This document shows positions 41,422-50,244 of a stretch of DNA of 64,000 nucleotides, piece after piece (the stretch's first letter is position 1; every line of letters begins with the position of its first letter). The notes below the pieces were generated by a model. It had not been told where the DNA came from and searched no databases. It saw nothing but the letters and a program-made list of their open reading frames with translations. Made by a program: the position numbers and the translations under genes. Origin of the DNA: CBDCGS01 sp965216915 (GTDB taxonomy: Bacteria; Pseudomonadota; Alphaproteobacteria; UBA828); NCBI GenBank assembly GCA_965216915.1, contig CBDCGS010000011.1:1674001-1738000 (forward strand). Reading direction: 5' to 3'.

Positions 41422-42384
41422 ATGGGCGCGCCTGGTTGGCTTTTCGGGTCTAGAGGGGTAGCGCCAAGGCGCGTGCAAGGCGGCCGGTTGTTCTGTTGGC
41501 TCGGATTGCTTGCCTTCATCCCATCATTTCTCGTCGCTCAGCCACCGGCAGAGACGGCCGCGGAAGACGTGGACCCCGCATACGCGCCGGGACCGGAGGC
41601 GAAGCCGGATCCAACTCTCGTTCGCCAAAAGGTCGCGCTGCTTGAGAGCTACCTGAGCTCGGCCACGGTTTCCCGAATCGAGCAAAGCGGCGTCGGTGAT
41701 GCGCGCGCTCTTCTCCTGCAGGCACGGACCATGCTCGAAAGCGCCGAGGCGGCCCTTGCGGCCGGGAAACTGGCTCAGGCCGACCAGGAGATCGATCGCG
41801 GCTTGCGAATGATCGCCAGCATCTCGGAGCTTACCGCGGGCGGCTCCGCCCAGCGGAGCAAGGAGGAGGAGGCGAAACGGTTCCAGACGAGGCAAGATCG
41901 GCTGCGGAGCTTGATTCGGTCCCTTGCCGCGATCACGACGACAGAGGACGATCCGGTCCTGAAACGCGTCGATACACTCATGCGCCGTGCCGAAGAGTTC
42001 GCCGCAGCGAAGAAGTATGGCGATGCGAATGCGCTGCTCAAAGAGGCCTACCGCGCGACGGCCACGGCCTTGGCGGAGCGCACCGACGGCGAGGTCGTGA
42101 CCTCTCGCCTCGTTTTCGCGGGCCCGCTGGATGAACTGGCCTACGAGCGGCGACGGTTCGAGAGCTACGAGCTGCTGATGGCGCTCGAGCTGCAAGAGGA
42201 GGTGAGCCGGCCGGCCCCAATGCAGCTCCTGATCGAGCGGCACGTCAGGGAAGCGCAACAAATGAAAGGCTTGGCCGAGGCCGCCGCGAAGGCGGAGGAT
42301 TTCGAGGCGGCGATCTTGGGCATGGAGAGGGCGTCTCAAAGCCTGATCCACGCTTTGCAGGCCGCGGGGCTACCGGTGTTCTAG
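41422..42384 (+). CDS. Helical exported protein of unknown family (member 2)
   Basis: The 320-residue protein starts four bases after the previous gene and has the same plan: a signal segment at about 22-40, then helical repeats (ALLLQARTMLESAEAALAAGKLAQADQEIDRGL, LKRVDTLMRRAEEFAAAKKYGDANALLKEAYRA). It carries the shared E-x-x-YER-R--ES-ELL element near 235. It is clearly related to member 1 but well diverged, so the duplication is old. No enzymatic motif is visible. Like its partner it would act in the periplasm, perhaps as a scaffold for cytochromes. Confidence 0.7.
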   Translation: MGAPGWLFGSRGVAPRRVQGGRLFCWLGLLAFIPSFLVAQPPAETAAEDVDPAYAPGPEAKPDPTLVRQKVALLESYLSSATVSRIEQSGVGDARALLLQARTMLESAEAALAAGKLAQADQEIDRGLRMIASISELTAGGSAQRSKEEEAKRFQTRQDRLRSLIRSLAAITTTEDDPVLKRVDTLMRRAEEFAAAKKYGDANALLKEAYRATATALAERTDGEVVTSRLVFAGPLDELAYERRRFESYELLMALELQEEVSRPAPMQLLIERHVREAQQMKGLAEAAAKAEDFEAAILGMERASQSLIHALQAAGLPVF

Positions 42385-42394
42385 GAGGCGCGTG

Positions 42395-43543
42395 ATGCAG
42401 CATGTCGTGAGCCGCAATGATCGGATTGGTGCCCGTGCCGGAGACCTCGTGCGACGCGCAATTCGCTCGTGGCGCCACGGGCTCAGGGCATTCGCCCTTT
42501 TGGCCATCGTGTCACCTCTGCTGCATTGCACCGCCGGTGCACCCACAGCGCCCATCTCTTTTGCTCCTCAGGCCGGCGGCCCCGTGTGGCCCAAGCCCCC
42601 GGAGCTCCCGCGCTACGCGTTGGCCCGCGTTCTCATCGGCGAGCGCGACTTTCTCGCGCCCGAAGATCCCGGGGCGGACACACTCGAATCGACGCTCAAC
42701 TGGATTGCCGGCATCGTCGTTGGGGAGCCCGAACATGTTGAGCTGCGGCGACCGATCGACGGGATGACCGATCAACGCGGATGGATCTACGTGGTCGACG
42801 CCGGGCACAAGGCGGTCATGGTGTTCGACACGACCGAGCTCAAGATCCACCGCTGGAACAACGCCGCCAGGGGAGAGCCATTCTCGTCGCCGGTTGGAAT
42901 CGCCGCCGACGTGGCCGGCGGCATCATGGTGACCGATTCCGAACGACGGGAGGTGTTCGTACTCTCATCGGACGGCACACCGCGCGCGAGGTTCGGCAAA
43001 GGCATTCTCCTCCGCCCAACCGGAATCGCACGCGACCCGGACACGGGCTTGATCTTCGTCGCGGACACGGCGGCCCATGACATCAAGGTTTTTCGCGACG
43101 ACCTGGTGCTGATCGATACCATCGGCGGCCGAGGCCAAACGCCCGGTCTGTTCAATGCCCCGACCTATCTGACGTTTCACGACGGGCGCCTCTACGTCGC
43201 CGATACACTGAATTTTCGGATTCAGGTTTTCGACCGTGACACAGAGCAAAAGCTTGCCTTCGGCCGACTTGGCCTGTTCGTTGGCGACATGGCCCGGCCC
43301 AAGGGCGTGGCCATCGGAGAAGGTGGCCGCATCTACGTCGTGGAATCTTACTACGACCACCTCCTGGTCTACGACGGCGACGGCAATCTCTTGTTGCCGA
43401 TCGGTGGCACCGGTCCGGCGGTCGGACAGTTCTTCCTACCGTCGGGGGTATGGACTGACGGAGCCGGTCGGGTCTACGTGGCAGACATGTTCAACGGACG
43501 TGTCGTCGTCTTCCAAGAACTCACGAACGTCGTGGAGAGCTGA
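42395..43543 (+). CDS. NHL-repeat beta-propeller protein 2
   Basis: The 382-residue product follows AGGAGG and starts at ATG 42395 (a GTG one codon earlier also fits). A hydrophobic segment ends in SPLLHC, a possible lipobox. The remainder is an NHL propeller with blades such as WIYVVDAGHKAVMVFD, GIMVTDSERREVFVL, LIFVADTAAHDIKVF, RLYVADTLNFRIQVFD, RIYVVESYYDHLLVYD and RVYVADMFNGRVVVF. It shares the order and style of the lipoprotein at 33203, with similar lead sequences (PPELPRY-ALARVL versus PPERPRYYFERTLL). Both probably perform the same binding job on the envelope. The 11-heme cytochrome starts three bases after it. Confidence 0.83.
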   Translation: MQHVVSRNDRIGARAGDLVRRAIRSWRHGLRAFALLAIVSPLLHCTAGAPTAPISFAPQAGGPVWPKPPELPRYALARVLIGERDFLAPEDPGADTLESTLNWIAGIVVGEPEHVELRRPIDGMTDQRGWIYVVDAGHKAVMVFDTTELKIHRWNNAARGEPFSSPVGIAADVAGGIMVTDSERREVFVLSSDGTPRARFGKGILLRPTGIARDPDTGLIFVADTAAHDIKVFRDDLVLIDTIGGRGQTPGLFNAPTYLTFHDGRLYVADTLNFRIQVFDRDTEQKLAFGRLGLFVGDMARPKGVAIGEGGRIYVVESYYDHLLVYDGDGNLLLPIGGTGPAVGQFFLPSGVWTDGAGRVYVADMFNGRVVVFQELTNVVES

Positions 43544-43546
43544 CTC

Positions 43547-45949
43547 GTGGCTCGCACACGACGGCTGAGCTTCGCAGCGTTCGTTGCCACCGGTAGCGCA
43601 CTCGCCTTGAGCGTATTGCTGACGGCCGGTGTGGACGCGGAGCGCGTGTCCGACATCCGCAATACGTTGCACAATCTGTCGCCCACCGGCCCGGGTACCG
43701 TCCGAGCGGTCTCCGAGAGCGAACTCTGCGTATACTGCCATACGCCGCACAACGCGGAACTCGCATCACCGTCGCCGCTTTGGAACCGAAGCCTCTCCGG
43801 CGCAACCTACGTGCCCTACACATCGAGTTCGATGGAGGCGATCGGCCTCGGCCAGCCGGGCGGGAGCAGCAAGCTCTGCCTCTCCTGTCACGACGGGACC
43901 ATTGCTCTCGGTGCGGTCAACGTGCTGAATGGAGCCTTCACGGATCGCGATCCCGCCACCGAAGACATCGCGCTGACCGGGACCGGCCCGGGCGGAACCA
44001 TTCCCGAGGGCGAGGGTGCGCTCTCGGGCTTCACGCGCCGGTTGGGCACCGACCTTACCAACGACCACCCGATCTCCTTCACCTACGACAACAGTTTGGC
44101 CGCGAACGATGGCGAGCTTCTCTCGCCCGCCACCGAGGCGCATATCGACAACCGGATTCCGGGTGTGCGGCCACTCGTGCCGCTGGAGGATGACGAGATC
44201 CAATGCACCGCATGCCACGATCCGCACATCCGGGACACTGTGGATCCGAATATCAAGTTCCTCAGGCTGCAACGCTTCCAAAGTGCGGAGCCGGTCGAGG
44301 GTTTTTTCAACGAGACCAGCGATATCATCTGCCTCGCCTGCCATGACAAAGACGGCTGGGTCGGCTCAGCGCACGCCAACAGTTTCGTCGCCAACGAGAC
44401 CTATGACGCGCTGGCGGCGGATCAACGGGAATTTCCGCTCGGCCTTCAGGTTTGGCAGGGCGCTTGTTTGAATTGCCACGACGCACACACGGTGCAAGGC
44501 GCCAGGCGCCTATTGCGAGAGGGCACCGACAGCGTGACGGTCCCCAAGCAAGGCGGCAACGCCGCGTCCGAGGAGACCTGCTACCAATGCCACTCGTCGA
44601 GCGGCGCGGTGCTGGTGAATCAAGGTAACGCCGGTTTCGAGGTGCCGGACGTTCGAATCGACTTCCTCGCGCTGCGCCACATGCCGATCGAGATCCAGCC
44701 GGAGGTTCACGACATCGGCACGAGCACCGAGGCACAGCCGGGCAAGGATTTCCTTGAATCCCGGGACCTCCTGGGACGGGGCGGGGAAGCCAACCGCCAC
44801 GTCGAATGCAGCGACTGCCATAACCCTCATCGCGCGATCAAGAACCGATTGTTCAACGATTCACCGATCGTGCCCGATGCCGCCGGAACCCACCGGCACG
44901 AAGCCGGTGTGTTGCACACCAATATCGCGTCCGGGGTTCTCAAGGGTGCCGCGGGGGTGGAGCCCGTCTACGGCTCCTCCGCGTTTCTCTCCACGCCGAT
45001 CGGTTTCGACATCAAGCGGGGCAATCCGCCCGTGGGTGCGAGCAATGCGGTCTCCAGCCCGTGGGTGACGCGCGAGTATCAGATCTGCCTCCTGTGTCAT
45101 TCGACCTACGGTTTCACCACGCCGCCATTGTTGGGCGGCACCCTGGGCGGCACGCCGCCCAATACGAACGGCCTGACCCGCTACACGGATCAAGCGATGG
45201 AATTCCAAGCGCCGCTCGCCGACCGGGGCGAGCCGGGCGGCGAGCATCGCTCGTGGCATCCGGTGATCGATTCAACCGGACGAACGACATCGATCCGCCA
45301 GGCCGACCCGAACAACTGGCTGGTGCCGTGGAACAACGCGTCGTTCATCGGCAGCCAGACCATGTACTGCTCGGACTGCCACGGGTCCGAGACCGCGGCC
45401 GGGACGGTCGTTCCCAGCGGCGGCGAAAATGGCCGCACCTGGGGCCCGCATGGCTCTAGCCTGGATTTCATCCTCAAGGGCGCCTGGAATGATCAGACGG
45501 GCGGGCCCGGAACCGACAACCATCTCTGTTTCCAATGCCACTCCTTCACCCGCTATGCGACCAGGGATGGCTCGGAGATTCCAAGCGGTTTCGGCGGCAG
45601 CAAGGACGAGAACCTCCATGGCTTTCATGCCGACAAGATCGAGCGCCTGCGCTGCACCTGGTGCCACACGGCCGTTCCGCATGGCTGGAAGAACAAAGCG
45701 CTCCTGGTGAATCTCAATGACGTCGGTCCGGAGGCCGGCCTGCCTGCCGGAACCCAGGTCAGGAACGAGACGACGGCCGGCTTCTCGGCAGAGCCCTACT
45801 ATCTGAACGCAATGCTGAAGGTGCGGACCTTCGCAACGAGCGGTAATTGGGAGGAAGCCGATTGTGGCTCCGCCGGCCCGCCGGGCAATGGCGAGGTTGG
45901 CCGCGACTGGATGCGCGACAGCAGCGAAAACTGCGCCAACCCGCCATGA
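43547..45949 (+). CDS. Undecaheme c-type cytochrome
   Basis: The 800-residue protein has a signal peptide (to about 31, DAERVS) and eleven CXXCH motifs: CVYCH, CLSCH, CTACH, CLACH, CLNCH, CYQCH, CSDCH, CLLCH, CSDCH, CFQCH and CTWCH. Its first 260 residues repeat the tetraheme module of the genes at 34510 and 35384 (NTLHNLS, CVYCHTPHN, PLWNR, CLSCHDGT, NDHPISF, CTACHDPH, CLACHD). It therefore looks like that module extended by seven more hemes in a C-terminal part. Long heme-free spacers (e.g. 250-300 and 640-700) suggest a large surface protein. GTG start, spaced three bases after the NHL gene; its end overlaps resB. It is the best candidate for the terminal or outer-surface cytochrome. Confidence 0.87.
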   Translation: MARTRRLSFAAFVATGSALALSVLLTAGVDAERVSDIRNTLHNLSPTGPGTVRAVSESELCVYCHTPHNAELASPSPLWNRSLSGATYVPYTSSSMEAIGLGQPGGSSKLCLSCHDGTIALGAVNVLNGAFTDRDPATEDIALTGTGPGGTIPEGEGALSGFTRRLGTDLTNDHPISFTYDNSLAANDGELLSPATEAHIDNRIPGVRPLVPLEDDEIQCTACHDPHIRDTVDPNIKFLRLQRFQSAEPVEGFFNETSDIICLACHDKDGWVGSAHANSFVANETYDALAADQREFPLGLQVWQGACLNCHDAHTVQGARRLLREGTDSVTVPKQGGNAASEETCYQCHSSSGAVLVNQGNAGFEVPDVRIDFLALRHMPIEIQPEVHDIGTSTEAQPGKDFLESRDLLGRGGEANRHVECSDCHNPHRAIKNRLFNDSPIVPDAAGTHRHEAGVLHTNIASGVLKGAAGVEPVYGSSAFLSTPIGFDIKRGNPPVGASNAVSSPWVTREYQICLLCHSTYGFTTPPLLGGTLGGTPPNTNGLTRYTDQAMEFQAPLADRGEPGGEHRSWHPVIDSTGRTTSIRQADPNNWLVPWNNASFIGSQTMYCSDCHGSETAAGTVVPSGGENGRTWGPHGSSLDFILKGAWNDQTGGPGTDNHLCFQCHSFTRYATRDGSEIPSGFGGSKDENLHGFHADKIERLRCTWCHTAVPHGWKNKALLVNLNDVGPEAGLPAGTQVRNETTAGFSAEPYYLNAMLKVRTFATSGNWEEADCGSAGPPGNGEVGRDWMRDSSENCANPP

Positions 45950-46947
45950 GAGACCGTCTCTACAAATCGCTGCGCGCGCTCGGGTCGACGAAATTGACGC
46001 TCGTGTGCGTGGTCCTCGCGGGCACGATCGCGCTGCTCGGAGAGAGCGCCCCCTGGTCGGTCGGAACCGCGGTCGCGGTGCCGTTTGGCCTGATGTTCGT
46101 CAATCTAACGGTCGCGGTCGCGACGAACGGCAAACTCAGATCGCGGGTCGGTTTGCTCGGATTTCATCTGGCCCTCGCCTGTTTCGTGCTGCTCTTGGCG
46201 CTCGACCGGATGATGGCGTTCTACGGTCACGTCGAGATCACCGAAGGGGCAGACTTCGATCCGCGGCTGGTCACTGCGGAAGCCGGACCGCTGCACCCGT
46301 GGAAGCTCGACGGGATCGGTTTCACGCAGGGTGGCTTCGAGATTGCTTACGCCCCGAAGATGAAGCGGCGCGAGACCCGGAGCCGGGTTTTTCTCAGCGA
46401 CCCGGCCGCTCCGCGCGAAATCGTGGTTGGTGATGACGATCCGCTCGTCATCGGCGACTACCGGTTCTACACCTCCTTCAACAAAGGGTTTGCACCGGTC
46501 CTGGGCTACATGAACCCGCAGGGCGTCGTGCTTCGTGGCGCGGTTCACCTGCCATCCTATCCGCTCAACAGTTTCAACCAAGGCAACGAATGGACGGTTC
46601 CGGGGAGCGAGCAGAAAATCAAGATCTGGCTCCATCTCCCGGAGCCGGTCTACCGCCCGGAAGACGTTTGGCGATTTCGCATGCCGGAAGACGCGACACT
46701 GGTGGTGATCCAGGGCGATCGGCGACATGAGCTGCGCCCGGGCGAGAGCGTGCCTCTCAGCGGCGGGCGGCTTCGCTATGAAGAGCTGCGGAGCTGGATG
46801 GGATACACGATTTCCTACAACCCTCTTGTGCCGTGGATGATCGGAGCCGCCGTTGTCGCGCTCGGCTTCTTGCTCATGCATATGCTGTTGAGCTTCAGGG
46901 CGGTGCCGTGGAGCGGTACGGAAGGACACGGGGCTAATGCGGTCTGA
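45946..46947 (+). CDS. resB: ResB-like cytochrome c maturation protein (System II)
   Basis: The 333-residue membrane protein begins with two close helices (about 15-50), a third near 62-82 followed by DRMMAFYGHVEITEG, a long periplasmic beta-rich domain, and a last helix near 300-318. This is the Ccs1/ResB plan: an early SxKLTL-V motif (GSTKLTLVC) and a C-terminal helix after YTISYNPLVPWM. With CcsA it forms the heme delivery and ligation complex on the outer face of the inner membrane. The chain is shorter than many ResB proteins. ATGA overlap with the 11-heme gene and an 11-base overlap with ccsA place it firmly in the operon. Confidence 0.83.
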   Translation: MRDRLYKSLRALGSTKLTLVCVVLAGTIALLGESAPWSVGTAVAVPFGLMFVNLTVAVATNGKLRSRVGLLGFHLALACFVLLLALDRMMAFYGHVEITEGADFDPRLVTAEAGPLHPWKLDGIGFTQGGFEIAYAPKMKRRETRSRVFLSDPAAPREIVVGDDDPLVIGDYRFYTSFNKGFAPVLGYMNPQGVVLRGAVHLPSYPLNSFNQGNEWTVPGSEQKIKIWLHLPEPVYRPEDVWRFRMPEDATLVVIQGDRRHELRPGESVPLSGGRLRYEELRSWMGYTISYNPLVPWMIGAAVVALGFLLMHMLLSFRAVPWSGTEGHGANAV

Positions 46948-47743
46948 GGAGGTCTGGCTCTACGCCGCCATGGGTCTCTACTTCTGCGCCGCCGCGGTGG
47001 CCGTCGTCGCGCAGCGCAATCGTGCAACCGCCTTCCGCGGACCGACCTTGGTGCTCGTGGCGGCCATCGCGGTTCACAGCGTGGCGATCGGGCTCCGCTG
47101 GGATCGTCTGGAACACGGACCGTATGTCGATCTCTTCGAAGTTCTTTCGAGCAACATATGGAGCCTGCATCTCGCGGTCCTCGTCGGAGTCCTGATCGTC
47201 CCGCGGATTCGCTCGACTCTCGCGGTGACGCTGCCCCTCCTGCAGGTCCTCGTGCTGTGGCTCCTGACCGTTCCGGCGCCGGATCGTGAGGCGCCGGTGA
47301 CCTATGACACGATTTGGCTGCCGATCCACATCGGCCTCGGAAAGGTCTTCCTCGGCTGCGTCTTGATCGCTGTCGGCCTCGCGCTAGTGATCCTCGGTCG
47401 CGGCGTCGTGGTTTCCGCATTCCGCGCGTTACCGGCGAACGGCGCGCTCGATGTGCTCGCCCATCGTTTCGTCCTGGTTGCGTTCATCTTTGAGAGCCTG
47501 ATGCTGATCGCCGGGGCTATTTGGGCGCAGGATGCTTGGGGCCGATATTGGGCGTGGGATCCGCTCGAGACCTGGGCCTTCGTAACCTGGCTCGCGGTGA
47601 TCGGCTATCTCCATGTGCGCTCTCTGCGGCGGCCATCCCCGACGCTCAACGCGGTTCTCATCGTCGCGATCTTCGGAATCGCCTTCGCCACATTTTTCGG
47701 CATGCCGTTCGTGTCGACGGCACCGCACAAGGGGGCGATATGA
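46937..47743 (+). CDS. ccsA: CcsA/ResC-like heme-handling protein (System II)
   Basis: The 268-residue protein has about eight membrane helices and the tryptophan-rich WWD-type signature GAIWAQDAWGRYWAWDPLETWAF near 200, with conserved histidines in HIGLGK, AHRFVL and the final APHKG. Such proteins present heme to apocytochromes at the periplasmic face. ResB and CcsA together make a complete System II synthase, unlike the Ccm System I usual in alphaproteobacteria. ATGA links it to the thioredoxin-type gene downstream. Confidence 0.88.
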   Translation: MRSEEVWLYAAMGLYFCAAAVAVVAQRNRATAFRGPTLVLVAAIAVHSVAIGLRWDRLEHGPYVDLFEVLSSNIWSLHLAVLVGVLIVPRIRSTLAVTLPLLQVLVLWLLTVPAPDREAPVTYDTIWLPIHIGLGKVFLGCVLIAVGLALVILGRGVVVSAFRALPANGALDVLAHRFVLVAFIFESLMLIAGAIWAQDAWGRYWAWDPLETWAFVTWLAVIGYLHVRSLRRPSPTLNAVLIVAIFGIAFATFFGMPFVSTAPHKGAI

Positions 47744-48789
47744 CCCGTCGCGTGCGCACACGTCTTGTCGCAGCGGCTGCCATGATTGCGATCGCGGTGG
47801 CCGGGTTCGCGTTCTCCTTCGCGGCTCGTGAACCGTCACTTCCCGCGGCCGACCGTGTCGCGACCACGCCCCCGACCACCACGATGGCCGATGGGTTCGC
47901 GCCGCGTTTCGAGCTGGGCGTGAGCGCGCTCAGAGAGGGCGATGCGCATGCCGCCTTGCGCGCGTTCGAGGCGGCGCGACAGATGCGACCGCATGTACCG
48001 GAGGTTCACGTGAACTTGGGGTTTGCGCTGCTGGCGCTGGATGCCCCCGGACCGGCAAGGCAAGCCTTTTCGACGGCAATTGCGCTTCGGCCAAGGCAAA
48101 CCAATGCCTATTTCGGGTTGGCTGAAAGCCATGAGCGCCTTGGGGACATCGGGCCGGCGATCGGGGCGATGCGGACCTATCTCCACCTCGCACCCGAGGC
48201 CGATGCCTATCGGCGGCGGGCACTTGCCGCTCTTTGGGAATGGCAAGCGAAGCGGACCGATGCCGCGCCCCAACACACAACACACACCCTAACGCAGCCG
48301 CCGCCGACAACCGTCAGCGCGAACCCGGCGCCGGCGGCCAACGGCATCTCGAACCTGACGTTTGAAACCTTCGACGGCGCGGTCGAGCAGATGTCCAAGT
48401 ACGCCGGGAAAACGGTCCTTCTCAACGTCTGGTCGGCCTGGTGCGCCCCTTGCCGGGCGGAGTTGCCGGCGCTCCAGCGCCTCTCCGAGGCCCTCGATCC
48501 AGACCGCGTCGTGGTATTGGGTCTGTCGATCGACGAAGATGGTGATTTTGTACGCGAGTATCTGCGCGACATCGGCGTGCGCTACGCCAATTACATCGAT
48601 GGCACGGGTCGTGAGGCGCAGGACGCGCTGGAGATCGATGTTGTGCCGCAGACCTTCGTCATCGATCCGGAAGGCGTCATCCGCGAGCGTTTCGCCGGGT
48701 ATGTGGATTGGGACGATCCCAAGGTTCGAGAGGAGGCTGGCGTTCTGGCACGTCGTGGCAGCGCCGAAACGGCAAGGCGTGTCGAGTGA
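47740..48789 (+). CDS. TPR-thioredoxin fusion (TlpA/ResA-like)
   Basis: The 349-residue protein has a signal anchor (about 8-28), three TPR-like hairpins (about 55-155, e.g. HVNLGFALLALDAPGPARQAF), a Pro/Thr linker and a TlpA/ResA-type thioredoxin domain (about 205-340) with the redox pair in WCAPC and the cis-Pro in VVPQTFVID. It would keep the CXXCH cysteines of apocytochromes reduced before heme ligation, with the TPR part binding apocytochrome. This resembles a fusion of CcmG and CcmI functions. The gene is coupled to ccsA (ATGA) and to the monoheme cytochrome (TGATG). Confidence 0.87.
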   Translation: MTRRVRTRLVAAAAMIAIAVAGFAFSFAAREPSLPAADRVATTPPTTTMADGFAPRFELGVSALREGDAHAALRAFEAARQMRPHVPEVHVNLGFALLALDAPGPARQAFSTAIALRPRQTNAYFGLAESHERLGDIGPAIGAMRTYLHLAPEADAYRRRALAALWEWQAKRTDAAPQHTTHTLTQPPPTTVSANPAPAANGISNLTFETFDGAVEQMSKYAGKTVLLNVWSAWCAPCRAELPALQRLSEALDPDRVVVLGLSIDEDGDFVREYLRDIGVRYANYIDGTGREAQDALEIDVVPQTFVIDPEGVIRERFAGYVDWDDPKVREEAGVLARRGSAETARRVE

Positions 48790-49154
48790 TGGGTTTGATG
48801 GGCGACGGAAGGGACGCTCGACCAATGGCTGCCAGAAGGGCACGCGCGCTGGGCGCCATTCCATGGATCCTTGGTGGGATCATCGTCGCAGCGGCCTGCC
48901 CGAGCCAAGCGGGGGATTACTTCGCCGGACGGGAGATCTACGACGAACAATGCGCTCGTTGTCACGGCACCGATGGCTTTCCGGTGATTGCCGGCGTGCC
49001 GGACTTCACTCGCGGCGAAGGGCTCATGGCGCCTGACGCAACGCTCTTCGTCGCGATCAAGAACGGCCAGAACCTCATGCCGGCTTTCAACGGCATCCTA
49101 CGAGAAGAGGATATTCTTAATGTCATTGCCTACACCCGCTCGCTCCAGCGCTAG
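48789..49154 (+). CDS. Small monoheme cytochrome c
   Basis: The 121-residue protein has an export signal (hydrophobic about 25-42, SQAGD) and one cytochrome c domain with CARCH near 55 and the Met ligand in NLMPAFNG near 98. It is a class I c-type cytochrome that would shuttle electrons in the periplasm. The ATG overlaps the last base of the previous stop codon. Its 3' end overlaps the propeller gene by 35 bases. Confidence 0.85.
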   Translation: MGLMGDGRDARPMAARRARALGAIPWILGGIIVAAACPSQAGDYFAGREIYDEQCARCHGTDGFPVIAGVPDFTRGEGLMAPDATLFVAIKNGQNLMPAFNGILREEDILNVIAYTRSLQR

Positions 49155-50244
49155 GAACGCCGCCGGGCTCTCGGCGCGTTTGCTGTTGGTCTCGGCGTTC
49201 TGCGTCTGGGCTGCGGGCATCTTTGCTCCGCCGCTCGGGGCGGCCGATCGGCCCATGGCGGTCTTCGGGGTCGGCGAGGGTGTTGTCGTGCGATCACTCG
49301 CGATCGATGAGCGACGCAACTCACTTTGGGTCGGCACGACGGTTGGCGTGCTCGAAATCGACTTGACCAGCCATGACGTGAAAAATGTCTTCACTCGCAA
49401 GGACGGGCTGGCCAACGAGTACGTCTTTGCCATCGGTGTCGCCCAGTCAGGCGACGTCTGGTTCGGGACCAATGCCGGCGGCGCGAGCAGATTTAGCGAC
49501 GGCGAGTGGGAGACTTATTTCCCGATGCACGGGCTCGCCGACTACTGGGTCTATGCCTTCGCGTTCGAACCGGACGGCGATATCTGGATCGGCACCTGGG
49601 ACGGGGTCAACTTCGTTGACTCCGATCGCGATCGGTTCGTCACCTACCGCAACGAACTCATCAATATTTGGGTGTACGGAATCGATATCGATCGCGCTGG
49701 GCGCGTTTGGTTCGGCACCGAGGGTGGCGTCACCGTGCTCGACGGCGACACATGGCGGTCCTGGACTCATGAGGACGGACTTGGCGCGCCCAACGATCAA
49801 GGCTTGCCCACCAGTGAGAACACCGGCCTCGGGACCCGGTCTCGGCACGATCTGAACGTTCTCGTGGAGAGCGGTGAATCCTACAACCCGAGCTACGTGT
49901 TTGCGGTCAAGACGGATGTCTTGGACCGCGGGGTTTGGTTTGGCACTTGGGGCGCCGGAGCGAGCTTGTTCGATGGCCAAGACAGCTGGCGCAATTTCAC
50001 CACGGAAGACGGGCTCGCCGGGAACATCGTCTACAGCATTGCGCAGGAGCCCGACGGCACGCTTTGGTTCGGCACCAACCACGGGGTATCGCGGTACGCC
50101 CAGGATTCCTGGACCACCTATCGCCAGGGGCTGAACGCAGCCCATGTCTACGCCATCGCCCTCGAGGGTGATGGGACGTTGTGGCTCGGCACGGCGGGTG
50201 CGGTCGTTCGCATGGCTCCGGTTGACGAAGGAGACCAGCCATGA
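49120..50244 (+). CDS. Exported beta-propeller of the two-component-regulator type (1)
   Basis: From the ATG at 49120 (GAAGAGG upstream) the 374-residue protein has a signal peptide (about 18-42) and about seven blades of the Reg_prop type, each ending in words such as SGDVWFGTNAGGASRFSDG, DGDIWIGTWDGVNF, GRVWFGTEGGVTVLDG and GTLWFGTNHGVSRY. This repeat is best known from the sensor part of hybrid kinases that bind polysaccharides, but here no kinase is attached. It is therefore a free periplasmic or surface propeller. It is paralogous to the next gene, to which it is joined by ATGA. Function unknown; a binding or scaffold role is likely. Confidence 0.82.
   Translation: MSLPTPARSSARNAAGLSARLLLVSAFCVWAAGIFAPPLGAADRPMAVFGVGEGVVVRSLAIDERRNSLWVGTTVGVLEIDLTSHDVKNVFTRKDGLANEYVFAIGVAQSGDVWFGTNAGGASRFSDGEWETYFPMHGLADYWVYAFAFEPDGDIWIGTWDGVNFVDSDRDRFVTYRNELINIWVYGIDIDRAGRVWFGTEGGVTVLDGDTWRSWTHEDGLGAPNDQGLPTSENTGLGTRSRHDLNVLVESGESYNPSYVFAVKTDVLDRGVWFGTWGAGASLFDGQDSWRNFTTEDGLAGNIVYSIAQEPDGTLWFGTNHGVSRYAQDSWTTYRQGLNAAHVYAIALEGDGTLWLGTAGAVVRMAPVDEGDQP

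Noticed and set aside
34510..45949. An MtrCAB-type conduit
   Set aside because: No decaheme MtrA-like protein or MtrC-like lipoprotein pattern is seen; heme numbers, propellers and tetrahemes do not fit.
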